64,000 nucleotides of DNA from CAYVZU01 sp964455935 (GCA_964455935.1 CAYVZU010000001.1:60268-124267); one strand, 5' to 3'; numbered from the stretch's first letter, positions 7,971-16,438 are shown. Numbers and translations: made by a program. Notes: a model not told the origin generated them from the sequence alone.

Positions 7971-8788
7971 GGGGTGGCCTCCTTGGGTATTGCGAATCGC
8001 AGAATCCGATTGCCGGCCTGATCCGTAATCCAAAGGTTTCCGGATTCGGCGATCGCGCCGCCCGGCAGAACCGATTCGGGCAAAGCTCCCAGAACAACCA
8101 TTGCATTGTCGCGAAACGAATAGAGCGCCCGGTCCAGAACCAGCAGCAGGCGGTCCTCCGCGGTACACAGGAACCCGCGCCGCACAGGACGGGGGAGATC
8201 CTGGTTGTGGTGGACACGGCCAAACAAGTCGCCTGCCAGCAATTCACGGTCGGTAAGAATCCAGAATCGGTTTTCCCATAAAACACAATGCAGGACCGGC
8301 TTTCCATTGGCCCAAGAGATCGAGACGGGCTCCATTTGCCGGGCATGGACCTTCCAGCGAAACGCCCGCGCCTGGGACAGGCTCCAGACCAGAAAGTTGC
8401 CGCCCTTTTCATAACACAGGATTCCGCCCGGCAAAGCGTGTTGCGCCACTGGGAGAAGTTCGGCATCGAACTGCGCGATTCCCGAGTCCCGGATTCCCGC
8501 CGCATAAATCATCCCCGCAAGATCCGCCGAGAGCGCCGCGATCTCATGCCACCGGCCTCCCCCGTCATCGGTTTGCGAACGAAATTCGCCGCGCGTCGAA
8601 ATTTTCTGGATCCGGCCGTTGCCCTGGTCGGCGATATAAAGGAATCCCGCGGATGCGGCCATGGCTCCCGGGCGGCGGAATTGAAGCGGCTTGCGGCCCG
8701 GCCCGCCCAAAGACAGCTCGGGCGCAAGAACGGTCGGCGCTGCCATTGCGCCGCAGACAATCAGAAAAAAAAGGCAGAAGCATTTCAT
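7967..8788 (-). CDS. Secreted NHL-like beta-propeller protein
   Basis: A 273-residue protein with a clear signal peptide (MKCFCLFFLIVCGAMAAP). NHL/SMP-30-like blade motifs follow: GFLYIADQGNGRIQKIS near 47-63 and a late NLWITDQAGNRILRF near 250-264. Between them are weaker repeats (LAGMIYAAG, DRLLLVLDRALYSF). The fold is probably a six-bladed propeller acting in the periplasm or at the surface, for binding rather than catalysis. Its ATG overlaps the rlpA stop (ATGA), and its own stop overlaps the next gene's GTG, so rlpA, this gene and the HAD fusion read as one coupled unit. The ligand is unknown. Confidence 0.75.
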   Translation of the reverse strand: MKCFCLFFLIVCGAMAAPTVLAPELSLGGPGRKPLQFRRPGAMAASAGFLYIADQGNGRIQKISTRGEFRSQTDDGGGRWHEIAALSADLAGMIYAAGIRDSGIAQFDAELLPVAQHALPGGILCYEKGGNFLVWSLSQARAFRWKVHARQMEPVSISWANGKPVLHCVLWENRFWILTDRELLAGDLFGRVHHNQDLPRPVRRGFLCTAEDRLLLVLDRALYSFRDNAMVVLGALPESVLPGGAIAESGNLWITDQAGNRILRFAIPKEATP

Positions 8789-9258
8789 TGCAAAACCTCG
8801 ATCTTCACTTTCGCGATTCCCGAAACATCCAGTCCAATCTGCCGTCCGGCTTCTTCCGAAAGATCGATGATGCGGCCTTTCGCATACGGGCCGCGGTCAT
8901 TGACGCGCACGGTCACCGTGCGGCCGTTTCCCAGATTCGTCACCCGCAGCCGGGTGTTGAAATCCAGTGTCCGGTGGGCCGCGGTCAGATCGTTTCGATT
9001 GTAGATTTCCCCGTTGGCTGTCTTTCGGCCGTGAAAATCGGCGCCATAGTAACTGGCAACCCCGGTCTGAAGAAACCGGCCGTGGCTAAACGAGCCTCTG
9101 TCCAGCGATGCCGCGCGAATCGAGCGCTTGCGTGCCGTGGAGCGCGGTGCGGTGCTTGAGCAAAACGAAAGCAGCAACTGCGCGGCCAATACCCACGCGC
9201 CGCATCGCATTAGAATGCGGGGCCCAAGTTTGGAGATCCGACGGAATTGGGTGCCCAT
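8785..9258 (-). CDS. RlpA-like lytic transglycosylase (DPBB domain)
   Basis: RlpA cleaves glycan strands that lack stem peptides and acts at the septum in the bacteria studied. I chose the ATG at 9258 (157 residues); the frame extends upstream to 9396 but that part is basic and unconserved. A hydrophobic segment near 20-30 ending LLLSFCSS could be a signal peptide or lipobox, though Phe before the Cys is atypical. The double-psi beta-barrel spans about 60-157 with ASYYGADFHGRKTANGE, the conserved AAHRTLDF, RVNDRGPYAKGRIIDLS and the end of the fold at VKIEVLQ. The SPOR domain present in some RlpA proteins is absent. Confidence 0.87.
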   Translation of the reverse strand: MGTQFRRISKLGPRILMRCGAWVLAAQLLLSFCSSTAPRSTARKRSIRAASLDRGSFSHGRFLQTGVASYYGADFHGRKTANGEIYNRNDLTAAHRTLDFNTRLRVTNLGNGRTVTVRVNDRGPYAKGRIIDLSEEAGRQIGLDVSGIAKVKIEVLQ

Positions 9259-9325
9259 CAGTTTCAAGCGTTCGAAATTCAGGGTTTTAACGAAGAACAA
9301 CCGGCCTAACCGCAGAATGCCGGCG

Positions 9326-9541
9326 CTATTCCTGTTTCCGCTCGGAATCCGCTCTCGACGATTTGGACTGGTCGGCATCGAGATGATCCGCGCCAAAACA
9401 GCGCGCGTGGTAATATTGACGCTTCAAATTCTTGACGGTAGAAATGGACGATTCGCCTCGCTCGATCGGTCTCCCGCACTTGACGCAGGCATAGCTGTCG
9501 GCCACAATCGGTCCTTTCGCGCCATGTTCGACTATACCCAT
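9326..9541 (-). CDS. Small zinc-finger-like protein
   Basis: A 71-residue protein from an ATG at 9541. CVKCGRPI at about 19-26 and HARC near 45-48 give a C-x2-C ... H-x2-C set, the arrangement of a one-knuckle treble-clef or LIM/PARP-like zinc finger. The tail is polar and charged (DQSKSSRADSERKQE). The overlapping frame at 9306-9575 has no such pattern and lower coding character, so I reject it. The gene sits between the SpoU methyltransferase and rlpA on the same strand. The partner, nucleic acid or protein, is unknown. Confidence 0.6.
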   Translation of the reverse strand: MGIVEHGAKGPIVADSYACVKCGRPIERGESSISTVKNLKRQYYHARCFGADHLDADQSKSSRADSERKQE

Positions 9542-9617
9542 CTAGTATATAAAGCGCCTTGGATGTTGTCAACAACGCCGCGAGACGAGTGGTCTTGGAA
9601 AAAAGGCGGGGTTTCGT

Positions 9618-10391
9618 TCAGGTCTTGATCCGGGTTCCGGGATGTGTTCCCTGCGAAAACCCGTATAGGGCTATCGAGCCGGCAATTGCCGCGTTCAGGG
9701 ATTCGACATTCTGAATATGGATCTTGAGTATGGAGTCGGCCTGCGACAGAATGCCCGGCGAAACGCCGTTGCCTTCGGAGCCGATCACCAGAAGATACGG
9801 CTCATGAAAAATCGCGGAGCTCAGGTCGTCAGTGCCGGCGGCCGAAAGCCCGTAGAGAGTGAATCCGCTTTTCCGGAGTTCGGCAACGTCCAGGCACAAA
9901 TTGGCGCTCCGATGAAAAGCGCAATGGATAAACGCGCCGGCGCTGGCACGAATCACTTTGGGAGAGAAGGGGTCGGCTGTTTGGGAATCGTAAAGAATCT
10001 GAGTCACGGAAAAGGCCGCGGCCGTTCGAATCAACGTGCCCGCATTGCCCGGGTCCTGTATGCCGTTGAGCACAAGAGTATTGATCTTTTTCAGCTTGGA
10101 CGGCGCCGGAATCTGTGCAACGCCAACAACACCCTGGCTGGTAAGCGTGTCCGAAATTTTGGAGAACGCGCGCGATTCAAGAAGTCGGCGGTGTGGAAAA
10201 TCGCCCAGTTTCGGGAAGTGATGGACCAGATCCTCGTACTTGGACTGATCAAGAAGAATTTCGCGGACGGAATAGCCCGAACCCAGCAGGTCCGAAAGAA
10301 TTTTGGGGCCCTCGACCAGAAAGCAGCCATGCTCCCTGCGGCCTTTGGCCTGCTTCAGCGATGTATAGAAAGAAACAGGGTGTAAATCCAT
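9618..10391 (-). CDS. SpoU/TrmH-family RNA 2'-O-methyltransferase
   Basis: A 257-residue SPOUT methyltransferase that would transfer a methyl group from S-adenosylmethionine to a ribose 2'-hydroxyl of tRNA or rRNA. An N-terminal substrate-binding domain (about 1-100, with REHGCFLVEGPK) precedes the catalytic SpoU domain. Motif 1 is NGIQDPGNAGTLIRTAAAF near 110, motif 2 is LVIGSEGNGVS near 205, and motif 3 is IQNVESLNAAIAGSIALY near 228-245, which forms the trefoil knot. The length and domain order fit RlmB/TrmH-like proteins, but the target nucleotide cannot be read from sequence. Confidence 0.92.
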   Translation of the reverse strand: MDLHPVSFYTSLKQAKGRREHGCFLVEGPKILSDLLGSGYSVREILLDQSKYEDLVHHFPKLGDFPHRRLLESRAFSKISDTLTSQGVVGVAQIPAPSKLKKINTLVLNGIQDPGNAGTLIRTAAAFSVTQILYDSQTADPFSPKVIRASAGAFIHCAFHRSANLCLDVAELRKSGFTLYGLSAAGTDDLSSAIFHEPYLLVIGSEGNGVSPGILSQADSILKIHIQNVESLNAAIAGSIALYGFSQGTHPGTRIKT

Positions 10392-10525
10392 GGGGAAAAG
10401 TCAGACCGTTATAAAACCTGAATTGGAGGACATCACTGAATATTCGTTTGGCCGTAAAGACACCCCACCCGTCCTCCGTAGCGGTCTGCCGCGGAGGGCG
10501 GATACCGTGTCCGGTCCCTTTTTAA

Positions 10526-11563
10526 TCAGAACACCACGTCTTCCTTAAATAGAGGAATCAAGGCGCAGAGCATCAACACGCGCTGCAGCTTGCTGTCCTC
10601 GAAGCAGACCGCTCCCTTGTTCGTGGACCCGCCCATGGCGGAAGCCGCGGCAACCTTGTCGACCGCCTTGGCCGCAATTAGTTCATCAAGCGTGTTGGGA
10701 TCCACAAATCGGCCCTTGCCCTCGCGTTGCATCTGAAGTTCGAGCTGCGAAATACTGAGCATGATCTTGCCATCCGCCTGCTTTTTGCCGCTGTGCTCGG
10801 CGCTCGATAAAAGGAGCTTGGCAAGGTCAAGGGCCGCCGGTGAAAGTTCCTCGCCCACCATCTTGCCGCCGCGCAACTTCACCCGAAGATAGGTCAGGTA
10901 CATTTGCAATGCCGGGGCATTCAGAATCCGCGCATATTCCTTGCCGTTGTGATCCGCCGTGATCACCGCCAGCTCTTTCAAAATCAGAATGGTCAGGATC
11001 TTTTCAGTGTCGCCCGAGCTGACGCCCGTGATGGAGTAGACTTCTTCCTTCAGGCGAGCGAGCGGCACCACAATGTGGCCCTCAACCATGGCCAGCTTCT
11101 TGCTCTGCAAAAGAAGGAGAATATTAATGACACCGGCCATGTTATTTCTGACCACATCGTCGCCGTTGCGCTTGTTTGTTTCCCGCAACCGGGAGACAAC
11201 AATTTTGATCACACTCACAAGCCAGGCGGGAATCTTGGCCATCGTGGCCTCGAGAATGGTCTCGTCGATCACCGTGGCAATGACTTCTTCAATGACCTGC
11301 CCGGTCGCGCCCCGGGGCTGGTTGTCCAGCAACGAAAGCTCGCCCAGCACGCTGCCGGCCCCCAGCACCGCCAGCTCCACGGTGCGGTCGCCTTCCTGTT
11401 TGAGAATTTTCACTTTCCCGGTACGCAGGATATACATCTCGCGGCCGCTCTCGCCCTCGATGAACATCAGCGTGCCGCGCTTGAAAACCCGGTCACTGCG
11501 ATTCGCCACGCCCGCGCCGGTTTTAAGCCCGGCGGGGCCCGGAGACGAGGTGGGAGCGTTCAT
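10526..11563 (-). CDS. Cyclic-nucleotide-binding-domain protein, second of a tandem pair
   Basis: I place the start at the ATG at 11563 because it overlaps the upstream paralogue's stop (ATGA); the longer frame to 11638 lies inside that gene. The 345-residue product has an N-terminal cNMP-binding domain at about 25-135 (LMFIEGESGREMYILRTGKVKI, LGAGSVLGELSLLDNQPRGA). The remainder is helical with no recognised output domain: no Crp-type helix-turn-helix, channel or GGDEF is visible. Length and order match the upstream copy, so they are paralogues. It may respond to cAMP or cGMP, or simply be a protein-interaction module. The pocket has PRGA where the classical arginine-threonine is expected. 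Confidence 0.8.
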   Translation of the reverse strand: MNAPTSSPGPAGLKTGAGVANRSDRVFKRGTLMFIEGESGREMYILRTGKVKILKQEGDRTVELAVLGAGSVLGELSLLDNQPRGATGQVIEEVIATVIDETILEATMAKIPAWLVSVIKIVVSRLRETNKRNGDDVVRNNMAGVINILLLLQSKKLAMVEGHIVVPLARLKEEVYSITGVSSGDTEKILTILILKELAVITADHNGKEYARILNAPALQMYLTYLRVKLRGGKMVGEELSPAALDLAKLLLSSAEHSGKKQADGKIMLSISQLELQMQREGKGRFVDPNTLDELIAAKAVDKVAAASAMGGSTNKGAVCFEDSKLQRVLMLCALIPLFKEDVVF

Positions 11564-12600
11564 TTGACTTTGGCATCCTTTTTGTCGGGGGGCTTGGGCG
11601 CGGGCGGATGCAAATCCTTGCGGAATCGTTCGATCCATTCTTTAATTTTGCGAATTCGCGCGAGGCTGTCCTTTTGGAAAAGGATCAGGTTGTCGCTGCC
11701 GTCAGCCGTGGGAAACAGGGAAAGCACATCGCGGCGCTGCAAGCTCGAAAGCATGCTCTGGATCCCGGGTACGTTCTTCTGCGCCATGTCCTCAAGCAGC
11801 GCGCGCATAGGAAGCTCGGTCCCCTGCTTGGTCTCCTTGCCCGACTTTTGCGAAACGTAAATGACATTGTTGAGAAGATCCACTTCGGGATCGGATATCT
11901 GCAGTTCGATGAATTCGCGGCCGCGCTCCTTCAAGCGGGTGTATTCAATAAAAAGCGAAAACGCACCCGGGTCCCGGAACAGGAGAAATTGCCGGCCGGC
12001 CGTGTCCTTCCCTATCTCCAGCAGTTCGCGCGCCGTTAGATCGGCGAGAACGGCCTCGGTGGCGGCCCGGCCAAGACGGCACGTGTAGAAGCTCTCGGTA
12101 ATGACCAGTTCGTAATCGAGCGAGACCACGCCGCTCACCACGCGCTGATGCCCCTCCAGCAAAAGACCGATCAGAGACGCGATTCCGGCTTCGCGATTGC
12201 GCAAAACACTTTGCCCCACGCGCTTGTTGGCGTCGCGAATGCGGGAGGTAATGATTCGCACTATGCTGGTAAGCCAGGGCGGGACCTTGGCCAGGATCGA
12301 GTTGAAAACAAGTTCATTGATGATGCTGACTTTGGTCGGACGCACGGCCGTCCCGCTCGCCGAGCGGGGCAAATTGTCGAGCAGCGACATCTCACCGAGA
12401 ATGCTTCCATTTCCCAGGCGCGCCAGCTCGACCGGGCCGTCTTTGCTGTCGCGCGTGATGCGAATTTCGCCGTCCTGGACAACAAACATCTCACGGCCCT
12501 TGTCGCCTTCCTTAAAGAGGACTTCCCCTTCCTTGAAGGTGCGGACGTTGGGCTGGGCGGGTCGCTGCCCGGTTTTTAGCTGCGTGCTGATGAGTGCCAT
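11560..12600 (-). CDS. Cyclic-nucleotide-binding-domain protein, first of a tandem pair
   Basis: A 346-residue paralogue of the following gene. The cNMP-binding domain at about 20-130 shows VLFKEGDKGREMFVVQDGEI and LGNGSILGEMSLLDNLPRSAS, with the phosphate-binding cassette's glycine, glutamate and arginine in place. The rest is a helical region of unknown fold ending in a lysine- and proline-rich tail (PPAPKPPDKKDAKVK). No DNA-binding or catalytic domain is recognisable. The gene is divergent from fba, and its upstream region holds a strong hairpin. Adapter or signal-sensing roles are plausible but inferred. Confidence 0.82.
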   Translation of the reverse strand: MALISTQLKTGQRPAQPNVRTFKEGEVLFKEGDKGREMFVVQDGEIRITRDSKDGPVELARLGNGSILGEMSLLDNLPRSASGTAVRPTKVSIINELVFNSILAKVPPWLTSIVRIITSRIRDANKRVGQSVLRNREAGIASLIGLLLEGHQRVVSGVVSLDYELVITESFYTCRLGRAATEAVLADLTARELLEIGKDTAGRQFLLFRDPGAFSLFIEYTRLKERGREFIELQISDPEVDLLNNVIYVSQKSGKETKQGTELPMRALLEDMAQKNVPGIQSMLSSLQRRDVLSLFPTADGSDNLILFQKDSLARIRKIKEWIERFRKDLHPPAPKPPDKKDAKVK

Positions 12601-12618
12601 AGGCGATCTTTGGAAGTA

Positions 12619-12644
12619 GCGCGGGGCAAGCCATTGCCCCGCGC
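12619..12644. promoter_or_regulatory. Strong 11-bp-stem hairpin upstream of the cNMP-binding pair
   Basis: GCGCGGGGCAA and TTGCCCCGCGC form a perfect stem around the loop GCCA. The hairpin ends 19 bases before the ATG at 12600 on the minus strand, so it would lie in that gene's 5' leader. It has no T-tract and is therefore not a typical intrinsic terminator. It could influence translation or mRNA stability, or be a protein-binding site. Confidence 0.55.
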
Positions 12645-12827
12645 CTCCTGCCTGGATAGAATTAAGTACATAATCGCTTTTACAGCGGCATTAGATCAAG
12701 AGGACAGGAAGAACCGGACCAGCCGGCCTTGATCAGATTTATGGTTCCTTAAAGGGGAAGACACCATGCGGAATTGAGGCCGCCACTCACGCTGACCGCG
12801 CCCATCTCGGGATTAATGCCAACACCT

Positions 12828-12856
12828 TTGAAAGCCTTCCGTGCAGGTGTTATTTT
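12828..12856 (+). promoter_or_regulatory. Candidate promoter for fba
   Basis: TTGAAA (12828-12833) and TATTTT (12851-12856) are spaced by 17 bases, close to the sigma-70 consensus. They lie 42 bases upstream of the fba ATG. A strong ribosome-binding site AAGGAGG (12887-12893) sits five bases before the ATG. Confidence 0.5.
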
Positions 12857-12898
12857 AGATGGCGCAAAACACAAAACAGCAAACACAAGGAGGCTTGT

Positions 12899-13903
12899 AT
12901 GCCAATGGTTCCCATGCGACAGATCCTCGACGAAGCCGTAAAGAAGGGCTATGGTGTCGGCGCCTACAACGTCAACAACATGGAGCAAATCCAGGCCATT
13001 ATGGCCGCGGCCAAGGAGACGCAGAGCCCGGTGATCATCCAGGCCAGCCGTGGCGCGCTCAAATACAGCAACCTGATCTATCTTAAAAAACTGATGGAAG
13101 CCGCGGTCGAGGAAAACCCCAGTCTGCCCATCTGCTTGCATCTGGATCATGGAAACAGCCTTGAATCCTGCAAACAGGCCATTGAGCTGGGATTCACATC
13201 GGTCATGATCGACGGCTCCCTGATGGAAGACGGCAAAACGGCCAGCGATTTCGACTACAATGTGAAGGTCACGAAGTCGGTGGTGGAATACGCCCACGAC
13301 CGCGGCGTGAGCGTCGAAGGCGAACTGGGAACATTGGGCGGCATCGAAGACGGTGTAGGTTCGGGCAAGGTGAAACTGACCGACCCCGATCAGGCAGCCG
13401 AGTGGATTCAAAAGACCGGTGCCGACGCGCTGGCCCTAGCCTACGGAACCAGCCATGGTGCATACAAATTCAAAGACAAGCCGACCCTCGCCTTCGATGT
13501 GATCTCGGAGGTCCGCAAGCGCGCCCCTGGGTACCCGCTGGTCAGCCACGGCTCATCGAGCGTCCCCAAGGAACTGGTGGACGAGGTTAACAAGTACGGT
13601 GGCAAAATGCCCAATGCCATGGGTGTGCCCATTGAGGACCTGCAGAAGGCCATCAAGCTGGGCATCACAAAGATCAACGTGGACACCGACGGCCGAATGG
13701 TGATTACCGCCGCGATCCGCAAAGTCTTTTCCGAGACGCCCGAGAAATTCGATCCGCGCGATTACCTCAAGCCCGCGCGCGATGCCCTGCAAAAGCTGAT
13801 TGCCAAGCGCATGCTCGATTTCGGGACCAACGGTCATGCGTCGGACTACAAGCCAATGACCCTGGCCCAGATGCGCGATTTCTACAAAAGCAAAAAGAAA
13901 TAG
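12899..13903 (+). CDS. fba: Class II fructose-bisphosphate aldolase
   Basis: This enzyme cleaves fructose 1,6-bisphosphate to dihydroxyacetone phosphate and glyceraldehyde 3-phosphate, and the reverse in gluconeogenesis, using Zn2+. The 334-residue protein shows VGAYNVNNMEQ near 20 and the metal and catalytic segment HLDHGNS near 81-87. VEGELGTLGGIED follows near 137. A glycine-rich phosphate-binding region (VSHGSSSVP near 216-224) and KINVDTDGRM near 258-267 complete the site. The length and motifs fit the class IIA/B family. Start choice is supported by AAGGAGG five bases upstream. A hairpin terminator follows, so the gene is probably monocistronic. Confidence 0.96.
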   Translation: MPMVPMRQILDEAVKKGYGVGAYNVNNMEQIQAIMAAAKETQSPVIIQASRGALKYSNLIYLKKLMEAAVEENPSLPICLHLDHGNSLESCKQAIELGFTSVMIDGSLMEDGKTASDFDYNVKVTKSVVEYAHDRGVSVEGELGTLGGIEDGVGSGKVKLTDPDQAAEWIQKTGADALALAYGTSHGAYKFKDKPTLAFDVISEVRKRAPGYPLVSHGSSSVPKELVDEVNKYGGKMPNAMGVPIEDLQKAIKLGITKINVDTDGRMVITAAIRKVFSETPEKFDPRDYLKPARDALQKLIAKRMLDFGTNGHASDYKPMTLAQMRDFYKSKKK

Positions 13904-13927
13904 CGCTCCGGGCATTTGTCTATCCGA

Positions 13928-13964
13928 GCAGAGACGTTGCGCCCAACGTCTCTGCCTTTGTTTT
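13928..13964 (+). terminator. Rho-independent terminator after fba
   Basis: GCAGAGACGTTG (13928-13939) pairs perfectly with CAACGTCTCTGC (13944-13955) around the loop CGCC, followed by the T-rich tail CTTTGTTTT. This is a textbook intrinsic terminator 24 bases after the fba stop, separating it from galK. Confidence 0.9.
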
Positions 13965-13989
13965 AGGGAGAAATTAGGGAGAAATTTGG

Positions 13990-15156
13990 ATGCGAACCAT
14001 CGCCGCAAATGCTGCCTCCGCTTTCAAGCGGCAATTTGACGCGAACCCCGAAGCTGTTGCCGTTGCCCCCGGGCGGCTGGAACTTCTGGGCAACCATACC
14101 GATTACAACGAAGGCCTGGTGCTGGGACTGGCAATTGACCGCTATGTAGCCGTCGCCGGCCGGCGCAGTGGCCGGCCAGGGGTTCGAATCTTTTCATCCT
14201 CCTATGATCAGAGCGTCGAGTTCACTCCAAAAGCAATCGCGCGCGACAAGGAATTTCGCTGGGCCAATTACCCGAAGGGTGTGATCGGCCAGTTTGTTGC
14301 GGCCGGTCACGGGCTTGGCGGCTTCGATCTGTGTATCGAAAGCAATGTCCCGCTGGGGGCCGGGGTCTCCAGCTCCGCGGCGCTCCTGGTCGCCACGGCT
14401 CTCTGTGTGAAGGCCCTCTTTTCTATTGAAATGGATCCGATGCGCACGGCACGGCTTTGTCATGCGGCGGAGCGGGATTTTGCGGGCGCCAACAACGGTT
14501 TGCTGGATCATTTCTGTTCCCTGTTTGGAAAAGCGAATCACGTTTTGTACCTCGACTGCCGCAGCCTGGAATATGAAATCGCGCCGGTGCATGCAACAGG
14601 ATTCGCTCTTGTTGTAAGCCAGACGAACGTGCGACACTCGATTGTTGAGGGCGAGTATCAGGTGCGACGCCGCCAGTGCACGGACGCCACGGCCTGGTTT
14701 TCCGCCAGAAAGCCCGGGATAAAGGCTTTGCGCGATGTGAGCCTGGCGGACTTGGACGAGTTTGGGGCAGCTATGGATGGGGATCTTCTAAAACGCGCCC
14801 GTCACATTGTCGGCGAAAACGATCGTGTGGCGCGTGGCAAGGCTTTGCTGGCCAAAGGAGATCTTGCCTCTTTCGGACAGTTGCTTTATGAATCGCACGA
14901 GTCGTCGCGCATTAATTTTGAAAACTCCTGTCCCGAGCTGGACGCAATGGTTGAGATTGCGAAGTCGGTTCCCGGGGTTTTCGGCTCCCGGCTCACCGGC
15001 GGGGGCTTTGGCGGATGCACGCTCACGCTGCTCCAGCAGGGCAGCGTTTCTGGTTTTGAGGAGTCGGTTCGCGAAGAGTATCCGGCTCGCGCCGGAAAGA
15101 TTCCGGATGTCTTCGTCTGCAACATCGCTGACGGCGGTAGAATCATCTCGATCTAA
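13990..15156 (+). CDS. galK: Galactokinase
   Basis: Galactokinase phosphorylates alpha-D-galactose at C1 with ATP in the Leloir pathway. The 388-residue GHMP kinase carries the galactokinase signature GRLELLGNHTDYNEGLVL at about 29-46, the ATP-loop NVPLGAGVSSSAAL near 119-132 and the C-terminal GHMP motif LTGGGFGGCTL near 337-347. Glu in the usual GEHTDYN is Asn here (GNHTDYN), seen in several galactokinase relatives. No other Leloir genes are adjacent. A direct repeat AGGGAGAAATT lies just upstream, and the GGGAGAAA in it may act as ribosome-binding site. Confidence 0.93.
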   Translation: MRTIAANAASAFKRQFDANPEAVAVAPGRLELLGNHTDYNEGLVLGLAIDRYVAVAGRRSGRPGVRIFSSSYDQSVEFTPKAIARDKEFRWANYPKGVIGQFVAAGHGLGGFDLCIESNVPLGAGVSSSAALLVATALCVKALFSIEMDPMRTARLCHAAERDFAGANNGLLDHFCSLFGKANHVLYLDCRSLEYEIAPVHATGFALVVSQTNVRHSIVEGEYQVRRRQCTDATAWFSARKPGIKALRDVSLADLDEFGAAMDGDLLKRARHIVGENDRVARGKALLAKGDLASFGQLLYESHESSRINFENSCPELDAMVEIAKSVPGVFGSRLTGGGFGGCTLTLLQQGSVSGFEESVREEYPARAGKIPDVFVCNIADGGRIISI

Positions 15157-15179
15157 AATTATATCCGGAGTAATAGGAT

Positions 15180-15261
15180 TTGCCCCTGCCCAGGCCTTTG
15201 AGGGCCGAATCACGCCGTCGGGACGGCGCGTCCGTTTCTCTCTTGGGCCGGTCAGGGGCAA
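15180..15261. repeat. Compact multi-hairpin element between galK and the response regulator
   Basis: Outer arms TTGCCCCTG (15180-15188) and CAGGGGCAA (15253-15261) are perfectly complementary. They enclose a 7-bp hairpin CGCCGTC-GG-GACGGCG (15213-15228) and a smaller GGCC...GGCC hairpin near 15194-15207. The 82-bp unit can fold as a three-way junction. It lies between convergent genes and has no coding signal. It may be a mobile palindromic repeat or a small structured RNA; no T-tract follows on either strand. Confidence 0.5.
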
Positions 15262-15270
15262 GTTCTGTGC

Positions 15271-15828
15271 TCAGGCCGGCGCGAATCTCCAGAGGCTCCT
15301 CGATCTGATAAAGCAGGTTCGCGGGAATGTGCGGATGCCATCATTAATTCCTGGAATTCTGGAATCCATCTGCATTTGATCCAAATGGCAACGGGCGTCA
15401 ATCATGTATACCGCCTTCCGCTCCGCAACATAGGAATTTCCCCCATCGCCCCGCCGCATTTCCTCGAAATTTCGAAGGTGCTTCTCCAAAATCTCCAAAC
15501 GAACGGGTTTGGCAATAATTGTGCAGGGCTCAAGAACCGGGTCCCTGGTTTCAAATGACCTGCCGCTAATCACCAGGGCGGGGCAGGTTATTCCAAGGTT
15601 TCGAAACCGGCGCAACATTTCAATCCCATCCATTTCCGGCATATTGACATCCGTGATAATCATGTCCAACTTCAGGCAAGATGTCTTCTCAAGGGCCTCC
15701 TTTCCATTTTCGGCCTCAATAACCATGGAATTCGGCCAGACAGACTCGCAGATCTCATGATACAGCGATCGCAGGATTGTCTCGTCATCAACAATTAAAA
15801 TTGTAGATAAGTGTAAAGCAGATTGCAT
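15271..15828 (-). CDS. Single-domain response regulator with unusual tail
   Basis: A 185-residue protein whose first 125 residues form a CheY-like receiver: acidic pair VDDE near 13-16, phospho-acceptor aspartate in MIITDVNMPEMDG near 56-68, threonine/serine switch VISGRS near 86-91, and lysine in IIAKPV near 104-109. It is annotated as phosphorylated on Asp by a sensor kinase, but no kinase gene is nearby. The last 55 residues carry no output domain and look unconserved, so the true stop may have been lost or the tail extended. It is divergent from the Xre regulator. Confidence 0.85.
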   Translation of the reverse strand: MQSALHLSTILIVDDETILRSLYHEICESVWPNSMVIEAENGKEALEKTSCLKLDMIITDVNMPEMDGIEMLRRFRNLGITCPALVISGRSFETRDPVLEPCTIIAKPVRLEILEKHLRNFEEMRRGDGGNSYVAERKAVYMIDARCHLDQMQMDSRIPGINDGIRTFPRTCFIRSRSLWRFAPA

Positions 15829-15952
15829 AATAGTAAAGTCTCCTTATCATTTCAACCAATAAAGTAAATAAAACTTAACCATATGTCAAGTACGCTGAGA
15901 ATCGTGAAGACTCCGTTTGCTATTGCAAAAGGCGATTACTTGTTTTAATGGA

Positions 15953-16438
15953 ATGATTTCAAAGAACTTATCCAAGGTGCTTGAGGAACGCGGCCTTTCC
16001 GCCCGCACCCTCGCCAAGCGCGCAAAAATTAATGAGTCGTCGATTTCACTCTATCTTTCGGGCAAGCGAACCCCAAGCCTAAAAGTGCTGACGCGCCTAG
16101 CCAAGGTCCTTGAGGTGAGTTTAGACCGACTGGCACTTGGTCGCATTGATGAATCGGACATGGGAATAGATTTCGAACGGGTGATTCGAAAGTACCAGGA
16201 TTTGCTTATTCGGGATAAAAGCGGCTCTTACAGCCTTGAAAAAGACCTTAAAGCGCGGCTTTCCGGCGCCAAAGGAAGTGCATACCAACAAGAAATTGCA
16301 CGATTGCATCAGATTTTGACGCCGGAAGTGATTGCGGACCTCTATTTTCTGGACAATCCCAAATCGTTTCAATTGATCTGCGAAAAGTTACGGGAAAACC
16401 AGTCTCTTTCAGCGACGATTCTCTCCCAGCTACCCTAA
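15953..16438 (+). CDS. Xre-family transcriptional regulator
   Basis: Read from the ATG at 15953 (161 residues); an in-frame TTG at 15917 adds 12 unconserved residues. Residues 1-60 form a helix-turn-helix of the Cro/C1 type: LSARTLAKRAKINESSISLYLSGKRTPSLKVLTRLAKVLEV. The remaining 100 residues are a charged, helical domain of unknown function (IARLHQILTPEVIADLYFLDN). It probably represses its own or the divergent response-regulator promoter, but no operator is evident. The next gene, a histone-deacetylase-family hydrolase, starts 33 bases downstream. Confidence 0.85.
   Translation: MISKNLSKVLEERGLSARTLAKRAKINESSISLYLSGKRTPSLKVLTRLAKVLEVSLDRLALGRIDESDMGIDFERVIRKYQDLLIRDKSGSYSLEKDLKARLSGAKGSAYQQEIARLHQILTPEVIADLYFLDNPKSFQLICEKLRENQSLSATILSQLP

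Noticed and set aside
7971..8168. N-terminal extension of the HAD fusion to 8168
   Set aside because: The extension is antisense-like sequence inside the NHL gene. The GTG at 7970 has AAGGAGG and a coupled stop overlap.
10904..11860. Plus-strand ORF of 318 residues
   Set aside because: Antisense to the tandem cyclic-nucleotide-binding genes, with no conserved motif of its own.
12749..13411. Minus-strand 220-residue ORF
   Set aside because: Antisense to fructose-bisphosphate aldolase, which is certain.
14170..14200. GGGGTTCGAATC, like a tRNA T-loop
   Set aside because: It lies within galactokinase coding sequence, and no acceptor stem or anticodon arm can be formed around it.
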